From positions 1 through 64,000 of the forward strand of contig JAFTTJ010000017.1 in assembly GCA_017466825.1 (NCBI GenBank): a DNA stretch of 64,000 nucleotides, in the 5' to 3' direction. The notes under the pieces were generated by a model, which worked only from the letters and a program-made list of their open reading frames with translations, searched no databases and was not told the DNA's origin. A program made the position numbers and the translations under genes. Below, one piece after another: positions 19,695-27,148 of the stretch; the first letter of the stretch is position 1; every line of letters starts with the position of its first letter. Source of the stretch: Clostridia bacterium (GTDB lineage Bacteria; Bacillota; Clostridia; Christensenellales; Borkfalkiaceae).

Positions 19695-19723
19695 TTTACA
19701 CAATTGGTTAAATATTATATAAT
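19695..19723 (+). promoter_or_regulatory. promoter of the M18 aminopeptidase
   Basis: TTTACA and TATAAT with a 17-base spacer, about 30 bp before the start codon, followed by a GGAAGGAAAG ribosome-binding site. Confidence 0.85.
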
Positions 19724-19752
19724 GTAACCATCAATTTTTAGGAAGGAAAGTT

Positions 19753-21027
19753 ATGACAAACTTACTCGTCAACTATTTAGGAAAGAGCCTTACCGCTTAC
19801 CACGCACACGACAACGCCGTTAAGTTTTTAGAAAAAAACGGCTTTACCGAACTTAAAGAAAACGATAAATATCAAATTAAAGTAGGCGGAAAATATTACG
19901 TTTCTAAAGACGGCTCCGCCCTTATAGCGTTTAGCGTAGGCAAAGATTTTGCCTTTAACGTAGTCGCTTCGCACTCCGACTCACCCTGCTTTAAACTTAA
20001 GTATAACCCCGAAATTAAGGTGGAAAACTACGTAAAATTCAACGTTGAAAGATACGGTGGCGGGCTTTTATACTCTTGGCTCGACAGACCCGTAACCGTT
20101 GCCGGCAGGGTTATTTTATCGGACGGAAATTCACTTGAAAGTAAAGTTTTCACTTCTCAAAAAACCTTCGTTATTCCGTCGGTTGCAATACACTTTAACC
20201 GCTCCGCTAACGACGGACTTAAACTCAACCCGCAAGTCGACCTTAGCCCTATTGCCGAAATTTTTACGTGCGGCGGTTTAGATAGGGAACTCGAAGAATT
20301 TGCAAACGGCAAAAAAGTTGAAGATTGCGACCTTTTCGTGGTGTGCTCTCAACCCCCGTTTACCTGCGGTTTTAACGACGAACTTTTATGTTCGCCTAGA
20401 ATAGACAACTTATCAAGCGCGATTTCTTCCTTAGAAGGGCTTGTAAACTGCTCGCCCAAGGCGATTGCCGTGGCTTTCGTTGCCGACAATGAAGAAGTTG
20501 GCAGTTCGACAAAGCAAGGCGCAGGCTCTAAATTTTTAATTGACACTCTTACGAGAATTGCGACCGCTCTCGGTAAAAAGGACGAACTTGACTGCGCCCT
20601 TGCAAACTCGTTTATGGTATCTTTTGACAACGCGCACGCCACTCACCCCAACCACCCCGAACTCTCAGACCCGACCAACCACGTGAAACTCGGCGAAGGC
20701 ATAGTTATTAAGCACCACGCAAATCAAAACTACACGACGGACGCTTTTTCGTCGGCTGTAATTAAAAAGATTTTTGACGGCGCTTTAGTAAAACACCAAG
20801 ATTTCTTTATGAGATCCGACCTTCCTTGCGGTGGAACTTTGGGCGCTATTAGTTCTCGCCAAGCGTCTATCCGTAGCGTTGACGTAGGTCTTGCCCAACT
20901 TGCAATGCACTCGGCGGTTGAAACTATGGCAATAAAAGATTACGAATACGCAGTCAATGGACTCACCGCCTTTTACAATGCAAAAATCGTTTGCGACGGC
21001 AGTAAGAAAATAAGCGTCGAACTTTAA
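19753..21027 (+). CDS. apeB: M18 family aminopeptidase
   Basis: A zinc aminopeptidase of the M18 family (424 residues), which removes acidic or neutral N-terminal residues from peptides in the cytoplasm. Family landmarks are the metal-binding VASHSDSPCFKLKYNP near residue 75, VADNEEVGSSTKQGAGS (catalytic Glu pair) and SFDNAHATHPNHPELSD near 295, with a final His in the C-terminal GGTLGAISS region. It is a single-gene unit with its own promoter and a strong terminator. The symbol is by family resemblance; activity on aspartyl substrates is not shown. Confidence 0.92.
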   Translation: MTNLLVNYLGKSLTAYHAHDNAVKFLEKNGFTELKENDKYQIKVGGKYYVSKDGSALIAFSVGKDFAFNVVASHSDSPCFKLKYNPEIKVENYVKFNVERYGGGLLYSWLDRPVTVAGRVILSDGNSLESKVFTSQKTFVIPSVAIHFNRSANDGLKLNPQVDLSPIAEIFTCGGLDRELEEFANGKKVEDCDLFVVCSQPPFTCGFNDELLCSPRIDNLSSAISSLEGLVNCSPKAIAVAFVADNEEVGSSTKQGAGSKFLIDTLTRIATALGKKDELDCALANSFMVSFDNAHATHPNHPELSDPTNHVKLGEGIVIKHHANQNYTTDAFSSAVIKKIFDGALVKHQDFFMRSDLPCGGTLGAISSRQASIRSVDVGLAQLAMHSAVETMAIKDYEYAVNGLTAFYNAKIVCDGSKKISVEL

Positions 21028-21072
21028 CTTGTACTCCAAATATCAGTCGTAAGACGTAAAATAGCGTAAAAA

Positions 21073-21094
21073 AAAGCCCCCGTTTGGGGGCTTT
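21073..21094 (+). terminator. terminator of the M18 aminopeptidase gene
   Basis: The 9-bp stem AAAGCCCCC/GGGGGCTTT has a four-base loop and a T-rich tail. An outer pairing ATAGCG/CGCTAT (21061-21066 and 21104-21109) encloses it. Confidence 0.9.
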
Positions 21095-21133
21095 ATTTTT
21101 TTTCGCTATTTTTCACTACATTTAACAATTAAC

Positions 21134-21143
21134 CGACTTATAG
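21134..21143 (+). repeat. dispersed CRACTTATAG motif, copy 3
   Basis: AACCGACTTATAGGCGGTT followed by TTTT. Here the flanks AACCG and CGGTT pair, so this copy could act as a weak hairpin terminator. Confidence 0.6.
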
Positions 21144-21219
21144 GCGGTTTTTTGACAATATTAACCCATAAAACGGGGTTTATCGACCTTTTTCTCTTCT
21201 ACGCAATCAGCCAAAATTC

Positions 21220-21293
21220 GACGGCAATTTTTGATATAAATCGACGGTAGATTTCCCCCTTTTTAGACGGTAATTTTCGATATAAAACGACGG
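21220..21293. repeat. two imperfect 28-bp direct repeats, 46-bp period
   Basis: In the 333-bp non-coding gap after the aminopeptidase, GACGGCAATTTTTGATATAA (21220 on) and GACGGTAATTTTCGATATAA (21266 on) each continue into CGACGG, with about four mismatches over 28 bases. No gene is seen in this gap. The repeats may be protein-binding sites or a decayed element. Confidence 0.5.
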
Positions 21294-21360
21294 CGAAATT
21301 TACCTTTTTTTGCAAGGCGTAATTCGCCAAATTTTTTAACAAGGTTACGACTCGTTTGTC

Positions 21361-21759
21361 TTATGCAAATTTTTCTTCTAAGTCGTCAGAGCCAAAGGTA
21401 CTAAAAATAAACGCGAGGAATTCACCGTTGGTAGGCTTTTCGTATTTAGCAAAATTTGCGCCGTAAAAAGTGTTGGCAACCGCAAATAGTTTGCCCTTGT
21501 TGTAAGCAACTTCGATAGCGTTTCTTATATTCCTTTCAACGCCACTCGTCGTAACGTTAAACTTTTGAGCAATTTTAGGATACAATTCTTTCATTATAGA
21601 ATTAAGACAATTTGGGTTTGCCAACACTTCGTCGACCGCGCTTAAAATATAATTAAAACCCTTTAAATTTGCGAATAGACCTATTCTTACTAAAAATTTA
21701 CCAACTGACTTTTTAACTTCTTGATTTTTTGACTGCTTTACGCTTATTGACGCTTCCAT
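21361..21759 (-). CDS. free-standing Spo0A C-terminal DNA-binding domain protein
   Basis: A 132-residue protein matching only the effector domain of the sporulation master regulator Spo0A: LVRIGLFANLKGFNYILSAV, YPKIAQKFNVTTSGVERNIR, NAIEVAY and the ending KPTNGEFLAFIFSTF. The recognition-helix region TTSGVERNIRNAI is intact. There is no receiver domain, so it cannot be switched on by phosphorylation. The ATG at 21759 is preferred because AAGGGGTG precedes it. Two 0A-box-like sites lie upstream, one over the -35, which suggests it reads or represses Spo0A targets including itself. Confidence 0.85.
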   Translation of the reverse strand: MEASISVKQSKNQEVKKSVGKFLVRIGLFANLKGFNYILSAVDEVLANPNCLNSIMKELYPKIAQKFNVTTSGVERNIRNAIEVAYNKGKLFAVANTFYGANFAKYEKPTNGEFLAFIFSTFGSDDLEEKFA

Positions 21760-21797
21760 AAACACCCCTTATTAAACAAATTTTATTTTATGATAAT

Positions 21798-21872
21798 ATT
21801 TTACAAAATTAAACATATTTTGTCAAATATAATTAGGGTGTTTTTTGATAAATAATCAACTTATTTGTCGAA
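21798..21872 (-). promoter_or_regulatory. promoter with two 0A-box-like sites
   Basis: The minus-strand promoter TTGACA-17-TAAAAT lies at 21798-21826. A TTTGTCAAA site (21819-21827) overlaps its -35 box, and a perfect TGTCGAA core lies at 21866-21872. Spo0A boxes are known as TTTGTCRAA. The second site also abuts an AATAATCAACTTA stretch resembling the dispersed motif. Confidence 0.65.
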
Positions 21873-21882
21873 TTTAGTCGCT

Positions 21883-21914
21883 TTTGTTCAAAATTGATTT
21901 TAATTTTGAACAAA
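21883..21914. repeat. 13-bp perfect inverted repeat
   Basis: TTTGTTCAAAATT and AATTTTGAACAAA flank a six-base loop just past the stop of the 21920 gene. No T-run follows on the minus strand, so it may be an operator, or a weak terminator. Confidence 0.5.
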
Positions 21915-21919
21915 TTTGA

Positions 21920-22180
21920 TTATTCCACTTTCAAAACGTTCGCCATACCCTTTAACGGCGCGGGCGGAGTTTGCCCGCTAACGCCTTTATCAACCCTAAC
22001 GACCTTACCACGCTTTAACCACCCGTTTTTATCTTCGTAAACGACTGTACTACCCACTTCAACAGTAAAGCCCGTGCATTTAAGCCAAATAAATTGCGAC
22101 GGGCTATCATGAGATTCTACTTTTACAAAAGTAAAATTACCCAAATCTTTTATACTTCCACCAGATAAAGAATGTATCAT
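21920..22180 (-). CDS. conserved small protein of unknown function
   Basis: An 86-residue protein not recognised with confidence. It begins MIHSLSGGSIKDLGNFTFVK, contains one Cys at IWLKCTG, and ends PPAPLKGMANVLKVE. The beta-rich pattern (VEVGSTVVYEDKNGWLKRGK) could suit a small barrel. It has no signal peptide or membrane segment. It lies between the MsmX-type ATPase and the Spo0A-domain gene and is probably transcribed alone. Confidence 0.6.
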   Translation of the reverse strand: MIHSLSGGSIKDLGNFTFVKVESHDSPSQFIWLKCTGFTVEVGSTVVYEDKNGWLKRGKVVRVDKGVSGQTPPAPLKGMANVLKVE

Positions 22181-22251
22181 AATTTCTCCACAAATCGTTT
22201 AAAATTTATTACCCTTAAAATCTTGCAAATTTATCCAAAAAAAGAATTTTT

Positions 22252-22278
22252 AAAGGGGCGCGAAATTCGCACCCCTTT
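22252..22278. terminator. terminator after the MsmX-type ATPase gene
   Basis: AAAGGGG and CCCCTTT flank GCGAA/TTCGC with one mismatch, a strong hairpin 17 bp after the stop. T-rich sequence follows on the minus strand after five A residues. Confidence 0.65.
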
Positions 22279-22294
22279 CATTATTATATATAAA

Positions 22295-23677
22295 TTATTC
22301 TTCGGTAACGTCGTCGCTATTTTCTTCTGCAGGAACTTCAGGTTCTACAGGAGCAGCGTCTTTATTCTTCTTCTTGAATAATCTGCTGAAGAATCCTTCC
22401 TTTACTTCGGCTTGAGGTTCGTTAGCCTTTCTTTCTTCTTCTTCCTTTTGTCTTTGAAGAGCGAGAACGGGAACGTAAGCCTTAGTACCTTCACCTTCTA
22501 AAATGGTAAGTTCAGTTTCCTTATCGAAAAGGTGAGTGTGCATAATATCGATAGCAAGGTCAACGAATTGATCTCTTTCAGTAAGTGAACGAGAGTCAAC
22601 TTTTGCAACCATTTGAGTTGCAGAGTCAACCAAACTTCTAACCTTACCGTCTTCAGAGCCGTCGTCAACGACGTCTTGAGAGAATACGCAGTAAAGAAGA
22701 GTTTCAGCACCGAGTTTTTCAACTACGTCTACCTTAACGTTAATAACGGTTTCAGGCGAGTTTACGATAAAGCTTGCTTCGTCGTGGAAATCTTCAGGTC
22801 TTACGCCGAATACAACGGGCTTGCCGGTGTTAACGTATAATTCTTTATTGATGATAGTATCAGATTTTGCTTTGGGAAGAGCAACTTTGTTGCCGTTGAA
22901 CTCAACGTAAACTTTACCGCTAGCGTCTTCAGTTAAAACAGCGTCGAAGAAGTTCATTTGCGGAGTGCCAATAAAGCCTGCAACGAAAAGGTTTGCGGGG
23001 TAATCGTAAAGTTTTTGAGGAGCGTCAACTTGTTGAATAAGACCGTCTTTCATAACTACGATTCTAGTACCCATGGTCATTGCTTCTACTTGGTCGTGAG
23101 TAACGTAAATGAAAGTGGTTGCAAGTCTGTGGTGAAGTTTGGTAATTTCGGTTCTCATTTGAGCACGGAGTTTAGCGTCAAGGTTTGAAAGGGGTTCGTC
23201 CAAAAGGAATACCTTAGGTTCACGAACGATTGCTCTACCTAACGCAACTCTTTGTCTTTGACCACCCGAAAGAGCCTTGGGCTTTCTTTGAAGGTAGGTT
23301 TCAAGACCGAGAATTCTTGCGGCTTCTTTAACTTTTTCGTCAATTTCTGCCTTGGGTTTCTTTCTGAGTTTAAGACCGAACGCCATGTTGTCGTATACGG
23401 TCATGTGGGGGTAAAGTGCGTAGTTTTGGAAAACCATTGCGATATCTCTATCTTTGGGTTGAACGTCGTTCATACGCTTACCGTCAATGTAAAGATCGCC
23501 TTCCGAAATTTCTTCTAAGCCCGCAATCATACGAAGAGTGGTAGATTTACCACAACCCGAAGGACCTACGAATACGATAAACTCTTTGTCTTCGATATCC
23601 AAGGTGAAGTCGGTAACCGCGGGGGTCGTGCTGGACTGATATACTTTGTAAATGTCCTGCAATTTAAGACTTGCCAT
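22295..23677 (-). CDS. MsmX/UgpC-type sugar ABC transporter ATPase with long acidic tail
   Basis: ATPase shared by carbohydrate (CUT1) importers. Walker A is GPSGCGKSTT at 38-47, the Q-loop is MVFQNYALYP, the signature is LSGGQRQRVALGRA, Walker B is VFLLDEPLS and the H-loop is YVTHDQVEA. The TOBE/MalK regulatory region follows to about residue 365. The remaining 95 residues are a charged tail with GFFSRLFKKKNK and an acidic end, which is unusual because MsmX proteins are about 370 long. No permease or binding-protein gene is adjacent, as is typical for a shared ATPase. Confidence 0.9.
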   Translation of the reverse strand: MASLKLQDIYKVYQSSTTPAVTDFTLDIEDKEFIVFVGPSGCGKSTTLRMIAGLEEISEGDLYIDGKRMNDVQPKDRDIAMVFQNYALYPHMTVYDNMAFGLKLRKKPKAEIDEKVKEAARILGLETYLQRKPKALSGGQRQRVALGRAIVREPKVFLLDEPLSNLDAKLRAQMRTEITKLHHRLATTFIYVTHDQVEAMTMGTRIVVMKDGLIQQVDAPQKLYDYPANLFVAGFIGTPQMNFFDAVLTEDASGKVYVEFNGNKVALPKAKSDTIINKELYVNTGKPVVFGVRPEDFHDEASFIVNSPETVINVKVDVVEKLGAETLLYCVFSQDVVDDGSEDGKVRSLVDSATQMVAKVDSRSLTERDQFVDLAIDIMHTHLFDKETELTILEGEGTKAYVPVLALQRQKEEEERKANEPQAEVKEGFFSRLFKKKNKDAAPVEPEVPAEENSDDVTEE

Positions 23678-23725
23678 TATTTCCTCCTAATCTCGGCATT
23701 GGCCGAATTTAATTTTTACAATATT

Positions 23726-23754
23726 ATTATATAATATTTGTCAAACTTTTACAA
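23726..23754 (-). promoter_or_regulatory. promoter of the MsmX-type ATPase gene
   Basis: On the minus strand, TTGTAA and TATAAT are spaced 17 bases apart, about 50 bp before the start. A TTGACA between them is too close to any -10 box to be the -35. Confidence 0.7.
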
Positions 23755-23867
23755 TAGCATTTAACACAAAAAATAGGGCTGGGTTTTATTTATTTTGTAC
23801 ATTTTATACAATTTCGCGTAATTTTTTATAATTTTTAGAGCAACTTTGGGCTATTTGAGAAATAACG

Positions 23868-23896
23868 TTGATTTTTTATAGTCTTTTTGTTATAAT
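23868..23896 (+). promoter_or_regulatory. promoter of the carbamoyltransferase gene
   Basis: TTGATT and TATAAT with a 17-base spacer, 31 bp before the start codon; ACGGAG serves as ribosome-binding site. Confidence 0.8.
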
Positions 23897-23926
23897 TTAT
23901 AAAAATAAAGTTTTTACGGAGTTGAA

Positions 23927-24844
23927 ATGGACGTAAACAAATTTAGCCCCACGGGCGCAATCAACAAAAAACATCTCGTTACTCTCGCAAATTACAGCGA
24001 AGATGAAATTTACGAAATTTTAGTTTTTGCAAGGGATATTGCAACTAGACTTTCCGCAGGCGAAAAACTCGCGTTTTTAAAAAATAAATACGTAAGCCTT
24101 ATCACCAAGCGCTCGTTTGCCCGCTCTCGCATAGCCTTTGAAACGGCGGTAACCAAACTCGGCGGTACGCCGATCGTTTCGACCATGCACGGTAGCGAAC
24201 TCGAAACGACGATAGGCGACAAGTTAACCATGGAAGCAATCGCAGGCTACGGCGTAAACGCAATAGTCGTTCAAACTGCCGAAGCAACCGATGCCGAACA
24301 CCTTGAAAAAGCGGTGAACATACCCATTATTAACGCCAATAGTAAAAGCGGTCCTTGTGAAGCGCTTGCCGCCCTTTTAACCGTTTGGAAACTCAAAGGT
24401 AAACTTTCGGGGCTTAAAATCACTATGGTCGGTGACCCGTCCGTATACGGAGACTCTTTCGTTTACGCTTTTGCGACCTGCGGTTTTGACGTTACTATCG
24501 TTTGTCCCGAAGGCAAAAACCCGCCCGACGAAATCATCAATCATTGCAACCAATACGGCGACGTAATAATTTGCCAAGACCTATCCGACGGCGTAAAGGA
24601 CGCCGACGTAATTTTCGTTTCAAACGACGGTCTCGGCTTTGAATACGTAGTAGACTCGACCGTGCTAACCGGCGCAAAGCCCGACGCTATCGTTTTACAC
24701 ACCTTGCCCGTAATTGCCGACGAGAGCGTTGCGGAAGACGTTATAAACTCTAAGCAGTTCGTCGCGTTGCAACAAGCCCTTCACCTACCTGAAATTGAAA
24801 TGGCAGCCCTTTCGCTCCTAGTAGGTAAGACTAAAACCTATTGA
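23927..24844 (+). CDS. divergent aspartate/ornithine carbamoyltransferase family protein
   Basis: A 305-residue protein with the two-domain carbamoyltransferase layout. The carbamoyl-phosphate site usually reads SxRTR, but here it is RSFARSRIAFETA, so only part of the motif is kept. The HPxQ site is replaced by SKSGPCEALAALLTVW. The second domain keeps LKITMVGDPSVYGDSFVYA and ends with LHTLPVIADESV in place of HCLP or HPLP. It probably is an enzyme of this fold with an altered amino-acid substrate, or a non-catalytic relative. No arginine or pyrimidine gene is nearby. Confidence 0.7.
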   Translation: MDVNKFSPTGAINKKHLVTLANYSEDEIYEILVFARDIATRLSAGEKLAFLKNKYVSLITKRSFARSRIAFETAVTKLGGTPIVSTMHGSELETTIGDKLTMEAIAGYGVNAIVVQTAEATDAEHLEKAVNIPIINANSKSGPCEALAALLTVWKLKGKLSGLKITMVGDPSVYGDSFVYAFATCGFDVTIVCPEGKNPPDEIINHCNQYGDVIICQDLSDGVKDADVIFVSNDGLGFEYVVDSTVLTGAKPDAIVLHTLPVIADESVAEDVINSKQFVALQQALHLPEIEMAALSLLVGKTKTY

Positions 24845-24859
24845 TTATAAAACCTACGC

Positions 24860-24895
24860 CCCGTGTTTTAGCCGTAGCTAAAACACGGGTTTTTT
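24860..24895 (+). terminator. terminator of the carbamoyltransferase gene
   Basis: The 13-bp perfect stem CCCGTGTTTTAGC/GCTAAAACACGGG has a four-base loop, followed by six T residues. Confidence 0.95.
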
Positions 24896-24915
24896 CTTTT
24901 AAACTTTGTGTTTAT

Positions 24916-24925
24916 CGACTTATAG
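24916..24925 (+). repeat. dispersed CRACTTATAG motif, copy 4
   Basis: TTATCGACTTATAGGCAGG followed by TTTTT, between the carbamoyltransferase terminator and degV. Confidence 0.6.
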
Positions 24926-24943
24926 GCAGGTTTTTAATAAAAT

Positions 24944-25049
24944 TTCTACCGCTAGTAGAATTTCAGTTTTTAACTCTACTACTAGTTATTCAAATGTATA
25001 CTTATAATGATAGTAGTAGGTTGAATTTTTTAATAAAATATATTAAAAT
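24944..25049 (+). promoter_or_regulatory. degV promoter region with hairpin and split inverted repeat
   Basis: The promoter is TTGAAT (25021-25026), 17 bases, TAAAAT (25044-25049). Just upstream is the inverted repeat CTACTACTA (24976-24984) and TAGTAGTAG (25011-25019), ending right at the -35 box. A short hairpin TTCTAC-CGCTA-GTAGAA lies at 24944-24960. The split repeat is well placed to be an operator. Confidence 0.55.
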
Positions 25050-25116
25050 AGTTGCATAATCAACAAGTTGTAAAGGGGCGTTAAGCCAAATTTAAACTTT
25101 GCAATGCGGAGAATTT

Positions 25117-25965
25117 ATGAAAATTGCAATATCTCTTGATAGCGCTTGCGATTTATCCAAGCAAGTAATTGAAGAATACGACTTTAAAACCGTGCCTTTC
25201 GGCGTTTATATGGGGGATAAGTTTTTCTACGACGGCGAAATCTCTACCCTTGAAATTTTCGAGTGGGCGGATAAAAACAAAAAGTTACCTAAAACCAACG
25301 CAATAAACGAAGAAGCGTTTAAAGACTACTTTGCCGAAATTTTAAAAACACACGACGCAATCATTCACTTTGATATCTCGTCGGAAATGTCTAGCGCGTA
25401 CAACAACGCCGTAAACGCTTCAAAAAACTTTGAAAACGTATACGTCGTAGACAGTAGAAACCTTTCTACGGGCATATCTTTGCTTGCTATTTACGCCAAA
25501 AAACTCACTCAAACTATCGACGACCCCAAGAAAATTGTCGAACTCGTCGAAAAGAGAATTCCTTTCGTACAGGCAAGTTTTATCGTTGAAAGACTCGACT
25601 ATCTTCACAGGGGCGGTAGATGTTCTTCAATAGCCCTCCTCGGCGCTAACATTTTAAAAATTCGTCCGCAAATTCAAGTTATGAACGGCACTATGGGCAA
25701 CACCAACAAGTTCAGGGGTAAGATGGAAAAGTGCATCGGCGACTATTGCAAAGCGGTTTTTGAAAAATACTCTAACCCCGATAAATCGGTAATTTTCATA
25801 ACTCACAGTATGGCTACCGACGAAATGGTAAACGCCGCTATGGAAGTCGTTAAAGAACACGGCTTTGATAAAATTTACGTTACCACGGCAGGCTGTACGG
25901 TATCCAGCCATTGCGGTAAAAACACGCTCGGAATACTTTATATAAACGACGGCAATCAGGTTTAA
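25117..25965 (+). CDS. DegV family fatty-acid-binding protein
   Basis: DegV (FakB-like) proteins bind a fatty acid and present it to the FakA kinase in Gram-positive bacteria. This 282-residue protein shows ISLDSACDLS at the start, HFDISSEMSSAYNNA near residue 90 (binding-loop Ser), VDSRNLSTGISLLA, and the conserved RLDYLHRGGRCSS. The ATG at 25117 follows GGAGAATTT, so the in-frame upstream ATG is not used. No fakA is in the window. Confidence 0.9.
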   Translation: MKIAISLDSACDLSKQVIEEYDFKTVPFGVYMGDKFFYDGEISTLEIFEWADKNKKLPKTNAINEEAFKDYFAEILKTHDAIIHFDISSEMSSAYNNAVNASKNFENVYVVDSRNLSTGISLLAIYAKKLTQTIDDPKKIVELVEKRIPFVQASFIVERLDYLHRGGRCSSIALLGANILKIRPQIQVMNGTMGNTNKFRGKMEKCIGDYCKAVFEKYSNPDKSVIFITHSMATDEMVNAAMEVVKEHGFDKIYVTTAGCTVSSHCGKNTLGILYINDGNQV

Positions 25966-25978
25966 AATGCCGTTTAAA

Positions 25979-25988
25979 CAACTTATAG
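25979..25988 (+). repeat. dispersed CRACTTATAG motif, copy 5
   Basis: TTTAAACAACTTATAGCC, 14 bases after the degV stop. Confidence 0.55.
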
Positions 25989-26036
25989 CCTAACATTTTA
26001 ATTCACTATAGGGGGCAACCCCAACTCTCCAAGGAC

Positions 26037-26072
26037 AAGGCTTTCGCTTACGGCGATAGCCTTTTTCTTTTT
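26037..26072 (+). terminator. terminator downstream of degV
   Basis: AAGGCTTTCGC and GCGATAGCCTT form an 11-bp stem with one mismatch, followed by a T-rich tail. A small GGGG-CAA-CCCC hairpin lies just before it (26011-26022). Confidence 0.8.
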
Positions 26073-26106
26073 TTGAAAATATATTAAATCTTAGGGCTAT
26101 GACACA

Positions 26107-26144
26107 GCGCGCGACTAATTTTTTTTGAAAATTACGTCGCGCGT
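26107..26144. repeat. GC-rich inverted repeat upstream of the DUF1540 gene
   Basis: GCGCGCGAC (26107-26115) and GTCGCGCGT (26136-26144) pair over 8 bp, and AATTTT/AAAATT inside extends the stem. It stands out in AT-rich sequence 60 bp before the DUF1540 miniprotein and could be a 5' leader hairpin. Confidence 0.5.
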
Positions 26145-26206
26145 ATAAATTTTAGTTTACAAGGAAATACTCTCTTTAACGGCTATTGCCAAAAGGAGAT
26201 TTTATT

Positions 26207-26353
26207 ATGGAAAGATGTAACAAAAATATCAAATGCGACGTTTGCGCTTGCGCGCACAATCTACACGGTAGAAATTGCAGTTTAGACAGCGTAAAAATAA
26301 CTTGCGCCGACGGCGACTGTACTTGCTGTGGAAGTTTTGAAAACAAAGATTAA
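26207..26353 (+). CDS. DUF1540-like cysteine-rich miniprotein
   Basis: A 48-residue protein missed by length cut-offs: MERCNKNIKCDVCACAHNLH, then CSLDSVKITC and CTCCGSFENKD. Nine cysteines and the CDVCAC..N...C...I..C spacing match the DUF1540 family of small, probably metal-binding proteins common in Clostridia. An AAAAGGAG ribosome-binding site lies nine bases before the ATG, and a strong terminator follows. The cellular role is unknown. Confidence 0.8.
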   Translation: MERCNKNIKCDVCACAHNLHGRNCSLDSVKITCADGDCTCCGSFENKD

Positions 26354-26361
26354 CCTACGCT

Positions 26362-26389
26362 AAAACCCCGCCAAAATAGGCGGGGTTTT
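26362..26389. terminator. bidirectional terminator between DUF1540 and YgjV genes
   Basis: The 11-bp stem AAAACCCCGCC/GGCGGGGTTTT has a six-base loop, between convergent genes. Confidence 0.9.
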
Positions 26390-26425
26390 GCTTTTATGAG
26401 ATTTATTTTGTAACGGCAATTTTTA

Positions 26426-26971
26426 CTATTCATTTCCGTCGGACTTTGCGTCTAAACGCATTATTCCAACGATTATTGAAACCAAACTGAACGCTTCGCA
26501 ACAGATTGCGCCAATCGACAAAGAGACGATATTATAAACGAGCCAAGACGGCGAACTTATAAGCCCTAATAGGCGGGTTTGCGAAGACGATTTACATCTA
26601 AAGGCGACCGTAGTCGCCGTCATACCGATTAGGGGTAAAACTTCGACGACGGCGTTTACGAAGTTAAACTCTATGCCGAATAAAGTAAAAGTTAAAAGGT
26701 AGGACGCGAAGTAAACTAATATAAACCCTATTAACCACAAGATATGCGTCGAATTGAATTTTTCTTTATTCAAAAAGACGACGGCGCGGATTATTCCGAC
26801 GGCGTTTAAAAGTCCGCCCATATACTTGCCCAACATAAAAAAGTGGGCGGTGAATAAAAGCGAGCCGATAAGTTGCCATGCAATTACGTGTTTTTGCTCT
26901 TTTTGTTGATACGAAAAAATATTAAAGAGCATAGCGACGACTCCTATCGCTTGGGCTATAATTTCAATCAT
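26426..26971 (-). CDS. YgjV family inner-membrane protein
   Basis: A 181-residue protein with about five hydrophobic helices. The YgjV pattern is clear: IAQAIGVVAMLFNIFSYQQK at the start, IAWQLIGSLLFTAHFFMLG, GLLNAVGIIRAVVFLNK and SPSWLVYNIVSLSIGA. The function of the family is unknown. It is a single gene with its own promoter at 27002-27030. Confidence 0.85.
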   Translation of the reverse strand: MIEIIAQAIGVVAMLFNIFSYQQKEQKHVIAWQLIGSLLFTAHFFMLGKYMGGLLNAVGIIRAVVFLNKEKFNSTHILWLIGFILVYFASYLLTFTLFGIEFNFVNAVVEVLPLIGMTATTVAFRCKSSSQTRLLGLISSPSWLVYNIVSLSIGAICCEAFSLVSIIVGIMRLDAKSDGNE

Positions 26972-27001
26972 ATTTTACCCCAATAATTATAAACTTTATA
27001 T

Positions 27002-27030
27002 ATTTTACAACTTTTCAAAAATCAAATCAA
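27002..27030 (-). promoter_or_regulatory. promoter of the YgjV-like gene
   Basis: On the minus strand, TTGATT and TAAAAT are spaced 17 bases apart, 30 bp before the start; TTGGGG serves as ribosome-binding site. Confidence 0.65.
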
Positions 27031-27122
27031 CACTTTTTCGTTGCCTTATCAGTATGCTTTTTTACGATAAAAAGGGTGAGAATGGTTTGAAAGGACGGCT
27101 TAAACTTTCAATTATACAAAAA

Positions 27123-27146
27123 AAGACAGGTCGTAAAACCTGTCTT
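27123..27146 (-). terminator. terminator of the tRNA-Val/tRNA-Gly unit
   Basis: AAGACAGG/CCTGTCTT stem with an eight-base loop and seven T residues on the minus strand, two bases after the encoded CCA of tRNA-Gly. Confidence 0.9.
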
Positions 27147-27148
27147 CG

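Noticed and set aside
21220..21293. Possible CRISPR-like repeat array
   Set aside because: Only two imperfect units with a short spacer, no third repeat and no cas gene anywhere in the window.
23741..23754. TTGACA as the -35 box of the MsmX-type ATPase promoter
   Set aside because: The only TATAAT is far too close; TTGTAA with a 17-base spacer fits better.
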